Shown: in pieces, positions 15,809-26,301 of the stretch
How positions within the stretch are numbered: the stretch's first letter is position 1
Layout of the letters: every line of letters begins with the position of its first letter
Origin: Bacteroidota bacterium
GTDB taxonomy: Bacteria > Bacteroidota > Bacteroidia > Bacteroidales > WCHB1-69
Assembly: GCA_019135895.1 (NCBI GenBank)
Contig: JAGVVH010000380.1
Span: 1 to 39,332, forward strand
DNA length: 39,332 nt
Direction: 5' to 3'
Notes under the pieces: generated by a model
Told to the model about the DNA's origin: nothing
Databases searched by the model: none
What the model saw: only the letters and a program-made list of their open reading frames with translations
Program-made: the position numbers and the translations under genes

Positions 15809-17535
15809 TGGATTCCTTAACTCAAACATCTCAAGCAAATGTACCAAATCTTAGTCAAGATCAAATCTATGATATAGTATCTAGGAATAAAATATCAGAT
15901 CGTAGAAAACGTAATGAGATGTTTAGGTCTGGTATTCAAGATCCAAATGCCTTTGCTTTACAAAACTCAGATCAGATTAGCCAAGCTGCACAGCCACAAG
16001 AGTATTGGCCGGCTGGCGGACATCCATTAAATAGTACAACTAATGATCCGATACTTAGTTCTTTATTTAATATAAAAACTAGACCAGAAGATGGACAACA
16101 ATATTATTGGGGAGATATTAATCCTAATGATGTTACTGTTGGTACTGGTGATCATCGTACTGAAGATCTTGGTTTAGGTAAATATAATATCTATGGACAA
16201 GATAATTCATTACTTGGAACTGGATATAAAAGTGTTAGAGATACTATAGCAGATTATTCAATCCAGAATACAATTAATAGGATTCAAGAGAATAAACCAA
16301 CAGGTTTATTAGCTTCTATGTTTCCATCTACATATTCTATTGGTCCATTATCACAATCTTCAGAACCATCATTTGATGATAATGGATTTAGAGCATTACA
16401 ACCTGGAGAATATTCTACTAGACAAGAAGCAGAACAGGCAATTAGAAATAGTGTTCTATCTGAATTACATAATGTAGATTATGGTGGTCCATTGGGTGAT
16501 TGGGAAGCACTTGGTCAATTATTAAATAATACACAACCTGGAATATATAACCTTTCTGGACTCAATGGATACTTACCTCCAAATAGTGGAGAACATTTGG
16601 GTGGTTTTCCTGCTAATAAACAGATAGAAAATATTTCTGGATTAAATACATTATATGGATCTACACCAATTTTCCAAGGAGATAAATTACTAGGATACTA
16701 TTCTGATTTTAGTCCTGGAGAAAATTCTGGATATAAAGGAAATAATAATTGGGATTTCTCTTCTCCTATGGGAGCTAGTTTAGGAGATGATAAAGGCAAG
16801 GAACGTTATGTAAATAGTGTTTGGAGAGAACTAAATCCTGGAGATTGGTCTGGAGTAAAAAGATTACAAGATGATAATGTATTCATAACTCCAGAGAATG
16901 CTTCTAGTGTTCCTGGTTGGACTAATAAAGATCAATATAATTACGTTGATGCATCTGGTTCACTCCCAAGTTGGTTTGGTCCTGTTGGAACTGTTCTGTC
17001 TTTTATACCAGGAATGCAACCAATTGGCGCATTTATGAATGCTATGTCTTCAATGGATAGTGGTAATACTTTTGGAGCATTAGCTAATCTATTTGGAATG
17101 ACTGGTGGATTTGATACAATTGCTGGTCAATTGGGAGATTTTGCAAATTTATCTCCAGAAGTAGCTAAAGCTGTTGTTAAGGGTGGTACTAACTTTGCAG
17201 GCAATCTTGCAAGTGGAAAAGATTTTAAAGATTCACTATTAGGTGGAGTAATAGGAGGTTTAGGAAACTATGCTAATTCTACTGCTACAGCATTTGGTAA
17301 TGACATGGATCTTGGTGATTTATCTAAGGTCTTTGGGGGTGCTGCCGATCTTGGGTTGAACTCACTGTTTGCTAAGAACCAAGCAGTTAAAGGATCATTA
17401 TATGGTGATAAATCTGGTGGATTATGGGGATATTTAAACTCCAATCAACCACAACAAGAAGAACCAATTACACATAGAATAAGGAATGAAAATGGCTCGG
17501 AAACAAGAAACAACCGGACTTCAGCCAGTAGCTAG
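15808..17535 (+). CDS. Putative virion or tail-associated protein
   Basis: 575 aa between the two neck proteins. Low complexity: Asn/Gly/Ser/Tyr-rich through residue 380 (NNWDFSSPMGASLGDDKGKE, GENSGYKGNN), then a hydrophobic, Gly/Ala-rich helical region from about 385 (GTVLSFIPGMQPIGAFMNAM, GNLASGKDFKDSLLGGVIGG). The latter is like membrane-interacting parts of ejected proteins. It overlaps the gp10-like gene by 44 nt. Not recognised; it could be ejected or sit in the tail. Confidence 0.6.
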   Translation: MDSLTQTSQANVPNLSQDQIYDIVSRNKISDRRKRNEMFRSGIQDPNAFALQNSDQISQAAQPQEYWPAGGHPLNSTTNDPILSSLFNIKTRPEDGQQYYWGDINPNDVTVGTGDHRTEDLGLGKYNIYGQDNSLLGTGYKSVRDTIADYSIQNTINRIQENKPTGLLASMFPSTYSIGPLSQSSEPSFDDNGFRALQPGEYSTRQEAEQAIRNSVLSELHNVDYGGPLGDWEALGQLLNNTQPGIYNLSGLNGYLPPNSGEHLGGFPANKQIENISGLNTLYGSTPIFQGDKLLGYYSDFSPGENSGYKGNNNWDFSSPMGASLGDDKGKERYVNSVWRELNPGDWSGVKRLQDDNVFITPENASSVPGWTNKDQYNYVDASGSLPSWFGPVGTVLSFIPGMQPIGAFMNAMSSMDSGNTFGALANLFGMTGGFDTIAGQLGDFANLSPEVAKAVVKGGTNFAGNLASGKDFKDSLLGGVIGGLGNYANSTATAFGNDMDLGDLSKVFGGAADLGLNSLFAKNQAVKGSLYGDKSGGLWGYLNSNQPQQEEPITHRIRNENGSETRNNRTSASS

Positions 17536-19162
17536 ACTACCATTAGTAGGTGCTTTTTCTAATAGAGATTCTGCAACTGGACATGACCAAAGGTTTGTTA
17601 ATATTTTTCCAGAAGCTAGAAAAGTAGAGCAAATAGATAATACTAAATTGTCTATGCACAAAAGAGCAGGACTCTCATTATATCGTGATTATGGTACAGG
17701 TGAAGGTAGAGGATGTATTTACTTTAATAATAAGTTCTATGTTGCTGTAGGTAATACAGTATATGAAGATGCTGTTAGTCCTGTATCCAAAATAACATTA
17801 ACTGGTTCTACTGGTCCAGTTGGAATGGTATTAGGTAATTCTACTACTGTTGGAGATTATCTTTTTGTGTGTGATGGAACTAATGCTTGGTATATTGATA
17901 CTTCAGGAACAGTTACTCAGATTAGTACTAGTGGATTAAGAACTATTATATTAACTGCCGGAGGAACTGGATACACTAATGGTTCTTATTCCTGTGGATT
18001 CTCTGGAGGAGGTGGTAGTGGGGCTGCGGCAACATATACTGTAACTGGTGGTGTTGTTACTTCTGTTGTAGTAACTAATAGAGGTACAGGATACACTTCT
18101 GCTCCATCAGTAACCTTTCCATCTGGTGGTGGATCAGGTGCAGCAGCAACTGCATATTTAAATGCATTCCCTACTCCACATGTTCCAACTCCTATATTTA
18201 TTGATGGTTATATATTATTAGCAAAGAACAGTGATATTTATAATTGTGTTTTAGATACACCAGCAGAATGGGATTCTTCTAATTATATTACTGCTGAAAT
18301 GTTCCCTGATGCAATTGTTTCATTAACAAGACAGAATAACCAAGTAACTGCATTAGGATCAAATTCAATTGAGTTCTTCTATGATGCAGCCAATGCTACT
18401 GGTTCTCCATTATCTAGAAATGATTCATCTACAATTCAGATGGGATGTGCTGCTCCATATTCAGTAATAGGGACTGAAAAGTACTTTGCTTATATATCTC
18501 AATCTGGATCTGGTGGTAGAGGTTTCTGGATTGTTGAAGGATTCTCTCCTAAGAAAGTATCTGATGATGCAATTGAAAGAATCTTAGATTCTGATACAGA
18601 TCTTTCTACTGCTAGGGGCTTTGCTGTTAGAAGTAAGGGTCATTTCTTTTATGTTCTTAATTTAAAGAATGCTAATAGAACTTTAATATATGATACAGAA
18701 GAAAAACTATGGCATGAGTGGTCCTCTAATAACTCTGGTTCCCATACTATTTTTGCTTGTGATTATGTAACTGACAATGAATCCGGGATTCCATATTTAT
18801 TACATACTTCTAATGGATGTTTATATAAACTAGATCCTAGTATTTATCAAGATGATGGTGTTGCAATTTTAGTGGATTTAACAACTAACAAGTATGACTT
18901 TGATACATATAAACGAAAGTTTATGCATAGTTTTAAAGTAGTTGCCGATAGATATTCTACTGGTAATAGTGTTAATTTTAAATGGACAGATGATGATTAT
19001 CAAACATGGTCTAATACAAAAACAATAACATTAACAGATGATTTTCCAGCCTTCTTAAGATTAGGTTCTTTTAGACGTAGGGCTTTTAATATAACTCATG
19101 CTTTAAATTATCCATTAAGAATTGAAAGTGTAGAAGTAGAATATAGTTTAGGAGTATCATAA
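17492..19162 (+). CDS. P22 gp10-like tail hub / DNA stabilisation protein
   Basis: 556 aa from ATG at 17492 (AAGGA at 17481-17485, 6 nt spacing); the ATG at 17486 touches that site. LPLVGAFSNRDSATGHDQRF and VNIFPEARKV are hallmarks of the P22 gp10-type packaged-DNA stabilisation family, followed by beta-propeller-like repeats (YFNNKFYVAVGNTVYEDAV, GDYLFVCDGTNAWYIDTSG, IGTEKYFAYISQSGSGGRG). An extra Gly-rich module of about 75 residues (17937-18160) interrupts this pattern. In P22, six copies attach below gp4 and carry the tailspikes and needle. Confidence 0.85.
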   Translation: MARKQETTGLQPVARLPLVGAFSNRDSATGHDQRFVNIFPEARKVEQIDNTKLSMHKRAGLSLYRDYGTGEGRGCIYFNNKFYVAVGNTVYEDAVSPVSKITLTGSTGPVGMVLGNSTTVGDYLFVCDGTNAWYIDTSGTVTQISTSGLRTIILTAGGTGYTNGSYSCGFSGGGGSGAAATYTVTGGVVTSVVVTNRGTGYTSAPSVTFPSGGGSGAAATAYLNAFPTPHVPTPIFIDGYILLAKNSDIYNCVLDTPAEWDSSNYITAEMFPDAIVSLTRQNNQVTALGSNSIEFFYDAANATGSPLSRNDSSTIQMGCAAPYSVIGTEKYFAYISQSGSGGRGFWIVEGFSPKKVSDDAIERILDSDTDLSTARGFAVRSKGHFFYVLNLKNANRTLIYDTEEKLWHEWSSNNSGSHTIFACDYVTDNESGIPYLLHTSNGCLYKLDPSIYQDDGVAILVDLTTNKYDFDTYKRKFMHSFKVVADRYSTGNSVNFKWTDDDYQTWSNTKTITLTDDFPAFLRLGSFRRRAFNITHALNYPLRIESVEVEYSLGVS

Positions 19163-20067
19163 TGGCTGGATTACCTCCACCCCCAATTAATGAAAAGCCT
19201 GGATCATTTGTCTGGTTAGAGTGGTACAGGCAATTAAGAAACTATGTATCTACTTCAGGTTCTGTTCCTTGGTACATTATTAATTTCTCTGGTTCTAATA
19301 TAACTGACATTGCAAATAGAAGTCATAACCAATTACAAGATTTGCAAGGTGGTATTAGTGGAGAGATGTATCATTTACAATCTTCAGATTATACTAACTT
19401 AACTGGTGGTAATCCAAAGTTTGATACATTAACAATAGATAAAACTTCTGGTAATGGAATTAAAGTAGATAAAACAACTCCAACATTTCCATGGCAAGAC
19501 CAACTTGGTAAAGTAGCAATTAGAACTGCGGGAGCTAATGATCCTACTTGGGCGGTATATAGAAGTACTATAAGACAATTTCAATTCTCTAATGCAATAA
19601 TGAATGAGGTATGGAATGAGTTTCATATTCCTCATGATTATGTCCCAGGTACTGATTTATATATTCATGTTCACTGGTCACAAACCACTGTAGATACCGG
19701 AGGTGCTGGCGCAACTCCTGGAAATGTAAAATGGTATTTTGATATAACTTACGCTAAAGGACATGGTACTCCAGGAGCCGCTGCTAATGGAGCATTTAGT
19801 GCATCAAAAACTACCAGTGTTGTACAGCAAGGATCTACTACTCAATATGGACATCAGATAGCAGAAACTGTTATAACGGATGATGGCACTTCTCTAATTG
19901 ATAGATCTTTAGTCGAACCAGATGGATTATTTTTAATTAGAACATATCGTGATCCAGCAGATGCTGCTGACACATTAAATCAGAATCCCTGGGTACATGA
20001 GATTGATATTCATTATCAAAGTACTAATATTGGTACTAAGAATAAATCTCCTAACTTCTATTCTTAA
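19162..20067 (+). CDS. Tail protein, possible fibre or needle component
   Basis: 301 aa, starts on the previous stop (TAATG). A Pro-rich N-terminus (MAGLPPPPINEKPG) is followed by HNQLQDLQGGISGEMYHLQS, a motif common in phage tail fibres and baseplate-linked proteins, and SSDYTNLTGG. Residues 140-300 form a compact beta domain with HIPHDYVPGTDLYIHVHWSQ, rich in His and aromatic residues, found in structural proteins of several phages. Probably attached to the gp10-like hub. Receptor-binding role possible but unproven. Confidence 0.65.
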   Translation: MAGLPPPPINEKPGSFVWLEWYRQLRNYVSTSGSVPWYIINFSGSNITDIANRSHNQLQDLQGGISGEMYHLQSSDYTNLTGGNPKFDTLTIDKTSGNGIKVDKTTPTFPWQDQLGKVAIRTAGANDPTWAVYRSTIRQFQFSNAIMNEVWNEFHIPHDYVPGTDLYIHVHWSQTTVDTGGAGATPGNVKWYFDITYAKGHGTPGAAANGAFSASKTTSVVQQGSTTQYGHQIAETVITDDGTSLIDRSLVEPDGLFLIRTYRDPADAADTLNQNPWVHEIDIHYQSTNIGTKNKSPNFYS

Positions 20068-20076
20068 GGAAATATA

Positions 20077-20916
20077 ATGGCTAATGAATGGCAAACTATC
20101 GGTGGTGATAGTGATTTAAACTCTTACACAGATTCTTTTGATAATTATGATTCTTTCTCACAACCAGAATGGTCAAATGATTATAATTTTTCAGGTGCTG
20201 GTGGAAGTGATTATAACTGGAATAACTTAAATGTAAATCAAGGGCAACCAGAGTGGAGTAATCTATATTCTCCAGAATCTTCTGGCAACTGGGGTAGTTC
20301 ATTACCATCTATTGGTAATGGATCTACTACATTTGGTGGTCCTCAAGAATTTGGTACTGGTGTTCAAGATTATTTAAAAAATATATTTAATAATCCACAG
20401 TTTATGACTAAGGGTATTGGTGCATTATTTGAAGGATTACAAAATAGAAGTTCTTCAAGAAACTTAAATAAAATTGCTGGTAATTTACAACGTGCTGGAG
20501 ATCCATTTGCATCTCAACGTGGTCAATATCAAAGATTACTTAGTGATACATATACTAATCCAAATATAGCTCTTGGCAGACCTGAAATACGTGCACAGTT
20601 GCAGGGATTGGAAAATCAAATGAATGCTAGAGATGCTGCTGCTGGTAGGCGATCACAATATGGTGATAGAGCAAATCAATTAGCAATCGCTTCTTCTGGT
20701 TTATTAGATAGATATCGCCACCAGCTTGCACAGCTTGCTGGTGGTGGTTTAAGTCCTAATTTTAGTGGTTTGAGTAATCTATATCAAGAAGCTAATAGAC
20801 AAGGTACTAATGGATTTCTATCTCCAATTATGTCTGCAGTTGGTATGGGTACTCAACAACAAAGACAGCAGGATTTTATAAACCAATTAAGTTCTTTATT
20901 TGAAAGGAATAGATAA
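20077..20916 (+). CDS. Putative internal virion / ejection protein
   Basis: 279 aa with AGGAAATATA ahead of ATG 20077. The first 90 residues are Asn/Ser/Trp/Gly-rich and disordered-looking, with the repeat QPEWSN twice (PEWSNDYNFS, PEWSNLYSPE). The rest is helical and Gln/Arg-rich (RPEIRAQLQGLENQMNARDA, SSGLLDRYRHQLAQLAGGGL). In P22-type phages the genes after the neck encode proteins ejected into the host with the DNA; this gene, the next and the 1490-aa gene form such a trio. Assignment by order and composition. Confidence 0.55.
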   Translation: MANEWQTIGGDSDLNSYTDSFDNYDSFSQPEWSNDYNFSGAGGSDYNWNNLNVNQGQPEWSNLYSPESSGNWGSSLPSIGNGSTTFGGPQEFGTGVQDYLKNIFNNPQFMTKGIGALFEGLQNRSSSRNLNKIAGNLQRAGDPFASQRGQYQRLLSDTYTNPNIALGRPEIRAQLQGLENQMNARDAAAGRRSQYGDRANQLAIASSGLLDRYRHQLAQLAGGGLSPNFSGLSNLYQEANRQGTNGFLSPIMSAVGMGTQQQRQQDFINQLSSLFERNR

Positions 20917-21827
20917 TGCCAATTCCAATGATAGAAACTGGTTATAAACCAGAGTTCGCTCTTGGTGCTTTATATCAAGGAATGAATGCTGCCAATGCAG
21001 ATGAAATGGCACAACAAGAAATCATTGATAAAGTATTGTCTAACTTTAAAAGACAACAAGATGCTCCTTTGGATTATACAATTAAACAAGCTGATGCAGT
21101 TGATGCTCAAACTAGAATGCTTCCTTCTTATCAAAATGCAAAATTGCGTGGATATATTGGTCAGAATGATTCACAAGAAGCTAGTGGTAAAATAGCACAA
21201 GCACTAGCTCCATTTAGAATTTCTGCTGAAAAGGCTAAGTCTAGATTATCTGAATCTAATGATACTAGAGATTTTAATTTAGCTTCATTCCAAAAATTAT
21301 TAACTGAGGGTGTGGATTCTGATGGTAATCCTCTTGATCCAGAAGTTAAAAAACAACTATTTAAGAAGTATATAGAAGATGCAACTATCGCATATCAAAC
21401 TCCAGAGTTCCTCGGTAAACAACAATTAAAAGAGGATGAATGGGATGCTAGATTAAAAATAGCTCAGGAGAATGCTACTAAAGCTGCACGTAGTCCTTTC
21501 TTAGATATGCATAAGACCTATTCTAAAGATATTCTAGGACTGAGACAGAACATTCAGAAATTAGAAAAAGAAATTACTGAAGATCAAATGATGAAACCTA
21601 TTTATGATAAATTAAATAAGGGTGTATCAATTGATAATGAAAATCCTAATGCTGTAAATAAGATAAGAACTTTACAATACTTACGAAAAGAACTTGCAAA
21701 TAGACAAGCAACTGTTAACCATCTTGCAGAGAGACTAGGTTTGCCTCCAGAACTTACAGGTTCTGAAAATGAACCAACTACTTATAAAACACCTGATGGT
21801 AGAACAGTAATTAAACTAAGGAATTAA
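20916..21827 (+). CDS. Putative internal virion / ejection protein, helical
   Basis: 303 aa, TAATG overlap with the previous gene. Almost entirely charged helix (QEIIDKVLSNFKRQQDAPLD, LRQNIQKLEKEITEDQMMKP), with Gln/Lys/Glu repeats and coiled-coil character; no membrane or catalytic motif. Placed immediately before the giant protein at 21829, with which it may assemble in the head. No family recognised. Confidence 0.55.
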   Translation: MPIPMIETGYKPEFALGALYQGMNAANADEMAQQEIIDKVLSNFKRQQDAPLDYTIKQADAVDAQTRMLPSYQNAKLRGYIGQNDSQEASGKIAQALAPFRISAEKAKSRLSESNDTRDFNLASFQKLLTEGVDSDGNPLDPEVKKQLFKKYIEDATIAYQTPEFLGKQQLKEDEWDARLKIAQENATKAARSPFLDMHKTYSKDILGLRQNIQKLEKEITEDQMMKPIYDKLNKGVSIDNENPNAVNKIRTLQYLRKELANRQATVNHLAERLGLPPELTGSENEPTTYKTPDGRTVIKLRN

Positions 21828-21828
21828 T

Positions 21829-24800
21829 ATGCCACTATATGATTACGAAGGAAACTTATACGATTTAGAAGAGACTGATGCTTCTAAGGCGCTCGCTCGT
21901 ATTGAAGAACACCTTGGTAAACAAAAGAAACCAGTTGTTACACAACCTGAAGTTTCTACATGGGATGAACTTCCTCAAGCTGCATTACAAGGTTTTCAAA
22001 AAGCTGTTGCTTCTGTGGGAAGAGTTGGGGCTGATATTTCAAATCGAATCTCCCCACTAGATGATCTTGAAGGATATAAAAAAGATGTTAATACAAATCT
22101 TGGTTTGGATGAACATAAACAAATGCAAACCTTTGGTGGTAAGCTAACAGAGACTGCTGCTAATGTATTACCATTTGCTCTTAATATTCCAGGTGCTGCT
22201 ATTGGATTATCCACAGTTTATAATGACACTGTAGATAAACTAATAAAAGAGGGTGTTCCATTAGACCAAGCTAGAAATGCTGCAGAGGCCAATGTTGGTA
22301 TGATGATTGTAGCAGGCGGCGGGGCTGGTAAGGTTGTTGGTTCTATGCTTGGTAAGACTGTTGGTGGTATGGCAGGATTTGGTGTTGGTGCTGAGGCTGG
22401 TAGATTGGCAGAGAATGAAATTCTTTATAATCAACCAAATGCTCAGACTAAATTTGATCCTGAACAAGCAATCATTAATTCATTAGTTGGTGGTGTTGGG
22501 GCACATATTGTTCCTGATAAATACACTGGACAAGACAAACTAAAACCTAAAGGTGAACAATCTCAACCAGAAATAAATCCAGAGTATAAAGAAGCTGGTA
22601 TTAATGATGCACAAATTCGTGTTGATACATTAGGTAATGAAATAACTAATAAGCAAACCTTAATTAAAAGACTACAAGAAAATATAGAAGAATTAGAATC
22701 AAAAGTAACTGATGATCCAAATAAATCTCCTGAACAAAATTTAGAAGCCTATCTAAAAAAACAACAAAAAATAAAGGAAATGACAGATACAATTGAAATT
22801 GTATCTGAAGAGATTTCACAAGCATCTATTGCAAAAAGAAAATTAGAAACTTACATTGATCAAAGATTGCAAGACCTATCTATGATGGAAGTTGGTAAGG
22901 AATCTACTGATCCTAAGACTGATAATGCAGTCATGGCAAACATTATGGCAGACAATCCAAAGAGGGCATTAGAGGCAATTGCAGAACATTCTAATGATTC
23001 TCACCTTCGTCAATTAGCAAGACGTGTTTTAGATAATCCAATATTTTCTGCATTTATTAAAACTGCAATTCAAAGAGTAAAAGAAGGTTCTGCCTGGTAT
23101 GATAGAGTAAAGAATGAAATTGGATTTAATGGATTTAGAAATGCAACTGCTATTAATTTAATCCATGAAGTTCTTCATCAAGCAACTAGTGCAACATTAC
23201 ATGCAATACAAAATGGTGGTAAGGTAGGATTTAATCTAATTAAACCAGGAAAAGAAATAATATCTTTATATGATAAACTATATCAACAAAAAGAAGCTAT
23301 CCGTTCTAAAGTATCAGAGGAAATCAAACCTCTTATAGACCATATGTTTAAGAATGCAACTGAGTTTGTTTCATATGGACTAACTGTTCCTGAAATTAGA
23401 AAAGCATTAGATTCTGTCCCTGCTCCTGGTCAATTTTGGAAACTGACTGCCAACTTCTTTAGCAAATTAATAGGTAAAAAACCCTATGAAGTTGAAAGTA
23501 TGTTAGAGTCTTTACATAGAAATACTAATACATTAATTGATGAAACTCAAGGTCTTGGTAAAAAAGATTACGGTATTATTGATCCAGGTAAGATAGATTC
23601 AAATGTAGATCTAGCTAGAAATCCAAAAACAAGTGATATTGGATGGAAAAATACTGGTCAATCTCTATCGGATTTTATTAAGAATCTTCCAGCTAATATT
23701 ACTAAACATGCATTTACTCAAACTATTCCACAAATTTGGAGAGATAATCCAGTTATCCAAAGAACAAATCAAGTTATTTCTGATGCTAATCGTAGGGCTG
23801 CTGCTAATTTCCATAAGGTATTTGGTGGAACTCCAACAAACCCATTGAAAGTGGGAACTAAATTTTTCTTTAGATTGAAGAAAATTCAAGAGGCAGATGG
23901 TCTTGGCGCGGCACTTCTTAAAGTTCCATATACAGATCTTGTTGATGTCTATGATGTATTAAGGATGGGATATAGGGATCGTATAGCAGATGTTAATGAT
24001 TTAATTGCAAGACATGGTAATCATTTATCTGATTCTTCAAAGAATGTATTAAGGGCCATACAAAAAGCTTCTGATAAAATGTATGATATTGCAAATAGTT
24101 CTTTAATGAGTCGTGGCCTTAAAGGTATTGGAAAAGCAATTGGTTATTTTCCAGTACATCGTATTGGAAATCACTTTGCAACTGTTAAAATAAATGGTGT
24201 CAGTGTAAGATATGAGGGATTCATTTCTAGAAAAGAAGCTGAAAATTTTAAGAGTCTTTATGAAAGAACTAATCGCGGTTCTGTAGTTGATATTATAACC
24301 AAAGGTGAGAACACTTCGTTTGATTCTATTATTGATGCATTAGAACATGTTCGTGATGAACTACAAAAGAATCCATCACTATCAAAAACTAATATAAGTA
24401 CAGTATTTAATAATACTATTGAACGATTAAATAACAATACTAATAATATTGGTGGACACGCACAACAACGTTCAGGTTTAGAGGGATATGTTGGTAGTGA
24501 AATTGGAATGTCTAAGAATGAGAAGGGTAAACGAATTGCAAAAGCACTTGAGGCTTGGGTAAGAGAATATACTGATGCTATTAGACGTAGAGAAATTGAA
24601 CATGATATTCTTGATAGTCGATATAGTGGTGGTTATGATGCATGGAAGAGTATGCCAAATGCCACGGCTATTGCAGAACATATGATTAATTCCCAAACTA
24701 ATAAAATTCATACATTGGGAAATGATGGAACTAAACCTTCATATGTACATGAGGCATTTAACAATGCATATACAACCATGTTCCCTAATTCTAGGCTAAG

Positions 24801-26301
24801 TACTCCTGTTCTTAGTAAAATTAATGGTAAATTAACTCACCTATTTTATGTGTTTAGACTTACTGGTAGATTAAATATTATAGCTTCTCAATATTTCTCT
24901 GCATTAAACTCAATGCGTAGTTTGTTTAGAGTGGATGGTACTTCTTCATTACAAGCATATGCTTCTATTGGTGAAACATTTGCTAAACTATTTACAGGAC
25001 AATTAACAAAAGATCCAGAATTTGTTAAAGCAATCAATTGGACTAGAGAAAACAGTAATGATCTATTTCCACAATTAACAAATGAATTGACTGATTTATC
25101 TATTCATAGAAATCCTGATCATATTGTTAACACTTTAATTAAGACTCTTACTGGTGAAGTATTTACTGCTGCAGGAGATTCTTCTTCTAGATTTATTACA
25201 TATGCTATGGCTTTTACTCATCTGAAAAAGGCAGGTCTAACAGGAACAGAATTATATAAAGCTGCTGGCGATATAGCTAATAACAATCAATTCCAATATG
25301 GTAAGTCTTACCAACCAACCATGTATAAAAAACTTGGAGTAGTTGGTGAAATGATGACTCCACTAAAGACATTCGCTCATGGGCAAGTTGGTAATATTGT
25401 TTCTGATATTAAGTATTTAATTCAAGCTGGTAATGTTAATAGGGCAAAAGCACTTAATGCCGTGGCTCTATCCGGATTAATGTTCCTAATACAAGGTGGC
25501 GTTATCTCTGCACCTTTCCTTGCTGAATATGAGATCTTACGTAGGTTTGGTCTTAGTAGAGGATGGTGGGGAGATGAATGGCCTTCATTAACTGAATGGG
25601 CATTAAAACAACCAGAGTATGTTTCTCATGGCGTATTATCAGCAGCAACTGGTGTTGATATGGGTGCTTCTATGCGTTATACTTCCTTACTACAAGGATT
25701 TACAGATGCAGAATTAGGAGTACTAAACTTATTCCCAACACTGAAATTTGCTTCTGATTATGCTGGTGCTGCTGCATCTAAGGTATCAGGATTAATTACT
25801 AATAAAACTACTCCAGAAGAAAAGTATGAAAATGCAAAAGCATTAACTCCATCTGGATGGTTATGGGGTGTTGTTGATCAATTTGGTTATAATTCAACAA
25901 CAAGACCATTTACTACAAATAGTAAGGGTGATGCAATAGTACCACAAACTGGTACTGAAGTAGCTGCTTCTTATATGGGTGGTCAATCTGTAAAAGAGTC
26001 CAAAGAAAAAGCCATTAAACGTGAAATGAAATCTATGGAAGATGTTCGTACTCGTAATATTAATAGAGGACGAGATCTAATCATGTCTGATGATGATTCT
26101 AAGGTAGAACTTGGTGTACAAATGTTAATCAAAGAGGGTGTTCCACCCAAAGAGATTAAACAAATGTTACTAACAAAAGTAGATAGAATGTATAGACCTT
26201 CTCTAGATAGAACTTATTCTGGTAGAAAGGGTGATATTAAATTTTATAACCAAGCAAGAAAGCTAAATGAAATCTATGATATGTTGGAGAATAATAGATG
26301 A
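21829..26301 (+). CDS. Giant internal virion protein with a zincin-type peptidase motif
   Basis: 1490 aa, the largest gene. Residues 110-200 are Gly/Ala-rich hydrophobic (VGMMIVAGGGAGKVVGSMLG), 260-345 coiled coil, and 440-520 contain INLIHEVLHQATSATLHAIQ with HExxH at 446-450, plus NATEFVSYGLTVPEIRKALD, where Glu512 could be the third zinc ligand. This His-Glu-...-E layout is seen in peptidase-like domains of large phage polyvalent proteins. A further hydrophobic segment lies near the C-terminal third (ALNAVALSGLMFLIQGGVIS). By size and position it is probably ejected with DNA to cross the envelope; a peptidoglycan-cutting domain was not seen. It ends with ATGA overlap on the endolysin. Confidence 0.7.
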   Translation: MPLYDYEGNLYDLEETDASKALARIEEHLGKQKKPVVTQPEVSTWDELPQAALQGFQKAVASVGRVGADISNRISPLDDLEGYKKDVNTNLGLDEHKQMQTFGGKLTETAANVLPFALNIPGAAIGLSTVYNDTVDKLIKEGVPLDQARNAAEANVGMMIVAGGGAGKVVGSMLGKTVGGMAGFGVGAEAGRLAENEILYNQPNAQTKFDPEQAIINSLVGGVGAHIVPDKYTGQDKLKPKGEQSQPEINPEYKEAGINDAQIRVDTLGNEITNKQTLIKRLQENIEELESKVTDDPNKSPEQNLEAYLKKQQKIKEMTDTIEIVSEEISQASIAKRKLETYIDQRLQDLSMMEVGKESTDPKTDNAVMANIMADNPKRALEAIAEHSNDSHLRQLARRVLDNPIFSAFIKTAIQRVKEGSAWYDRVKNEIGFNGFRNATAINLIHEVLHQATSATLHAIQNGGKVGFNLIKPGKEIISLYDKLYQQKEAIRSKVSEEIKPLIDHMFKNATEFVSYGLTVPEIRKALDSVPAPGQFWKLTANFFSKLIGKKPYEVESMLESLHRNTNTLIDETQGLGKKDYGIIDPGKIDSNVDLARNPKTSDIGWKNTGQSLSDFIKNLPANITKHAFTQTIPQIWRDNPVIQRTNQVISDANRRAAANFHKVFGGTPTNPLKVGTKFFFRLKKIQEADGLGAALLKVPYTDLVDVYDVLRMGYRDRIADVNDLIARHGNHLSDSSKNVLRAIQKASDKMYDIANSSLMSRGLKGIGKAIGYFPVHRIGNHFATVKINGVSVRYEGFISRKEAENFKSLYERTNRGSVVDIITKGENTSFDSIIDALEHVRDELQKNPSLSKTNISTVFNNTIERLNNNTNNIGGHAQQRSGLEGYVGSEIGMSKNEKGKRIAKALEAWVREYTDAIRRREIEHDILDSRYSGGYDAWKSMPNATAIAEHMINSQTNKIHTLGNDGTKPSYVHEAFNNAYTTMFPNSRLSTPVLSKINGKLTHLFYVFRLTGRLNIIASQYFSALNSMRSLFRVDGTSSLQAYASIGETFAKLFTGQLTKDPEFVKAINWTRENSNDLFPQLTNELTDLSIHRNPDHIVNTLIKTLTGEVFTAAGDSSSRFITYAMAFTHLKKAGLTGTELYKAAGDIANNNQFQYGKSYQPTMYKKLGVVGEMMTPLKTFAHGQVGNIVSDIKYLIQAGNVNRAKALNAVALSGLMFLIQGGVISAPFLAEYEILRRFGLSRGWWGDEWPSLTEWALKQPEYVSHGVLSAATGVDMGASMRYTSLLQGFTDAELGVLNLFPTLKFASDYAGAAASKVSGLITNKTTPEEKYENAKALTPSGWLWGVVDQFGYNSTTRPFTTNSKGDAIVPQTGTEVAASYMGGQSVKESKEKAIKREMKSMEDVRTRNINRGRDLIMSDDDSKVELGVQMLIKEGVPPKEIKQMLLTKVDRMYRPSLDRTYSGRKGDIKFYNQARKLNEIYDMLENNR

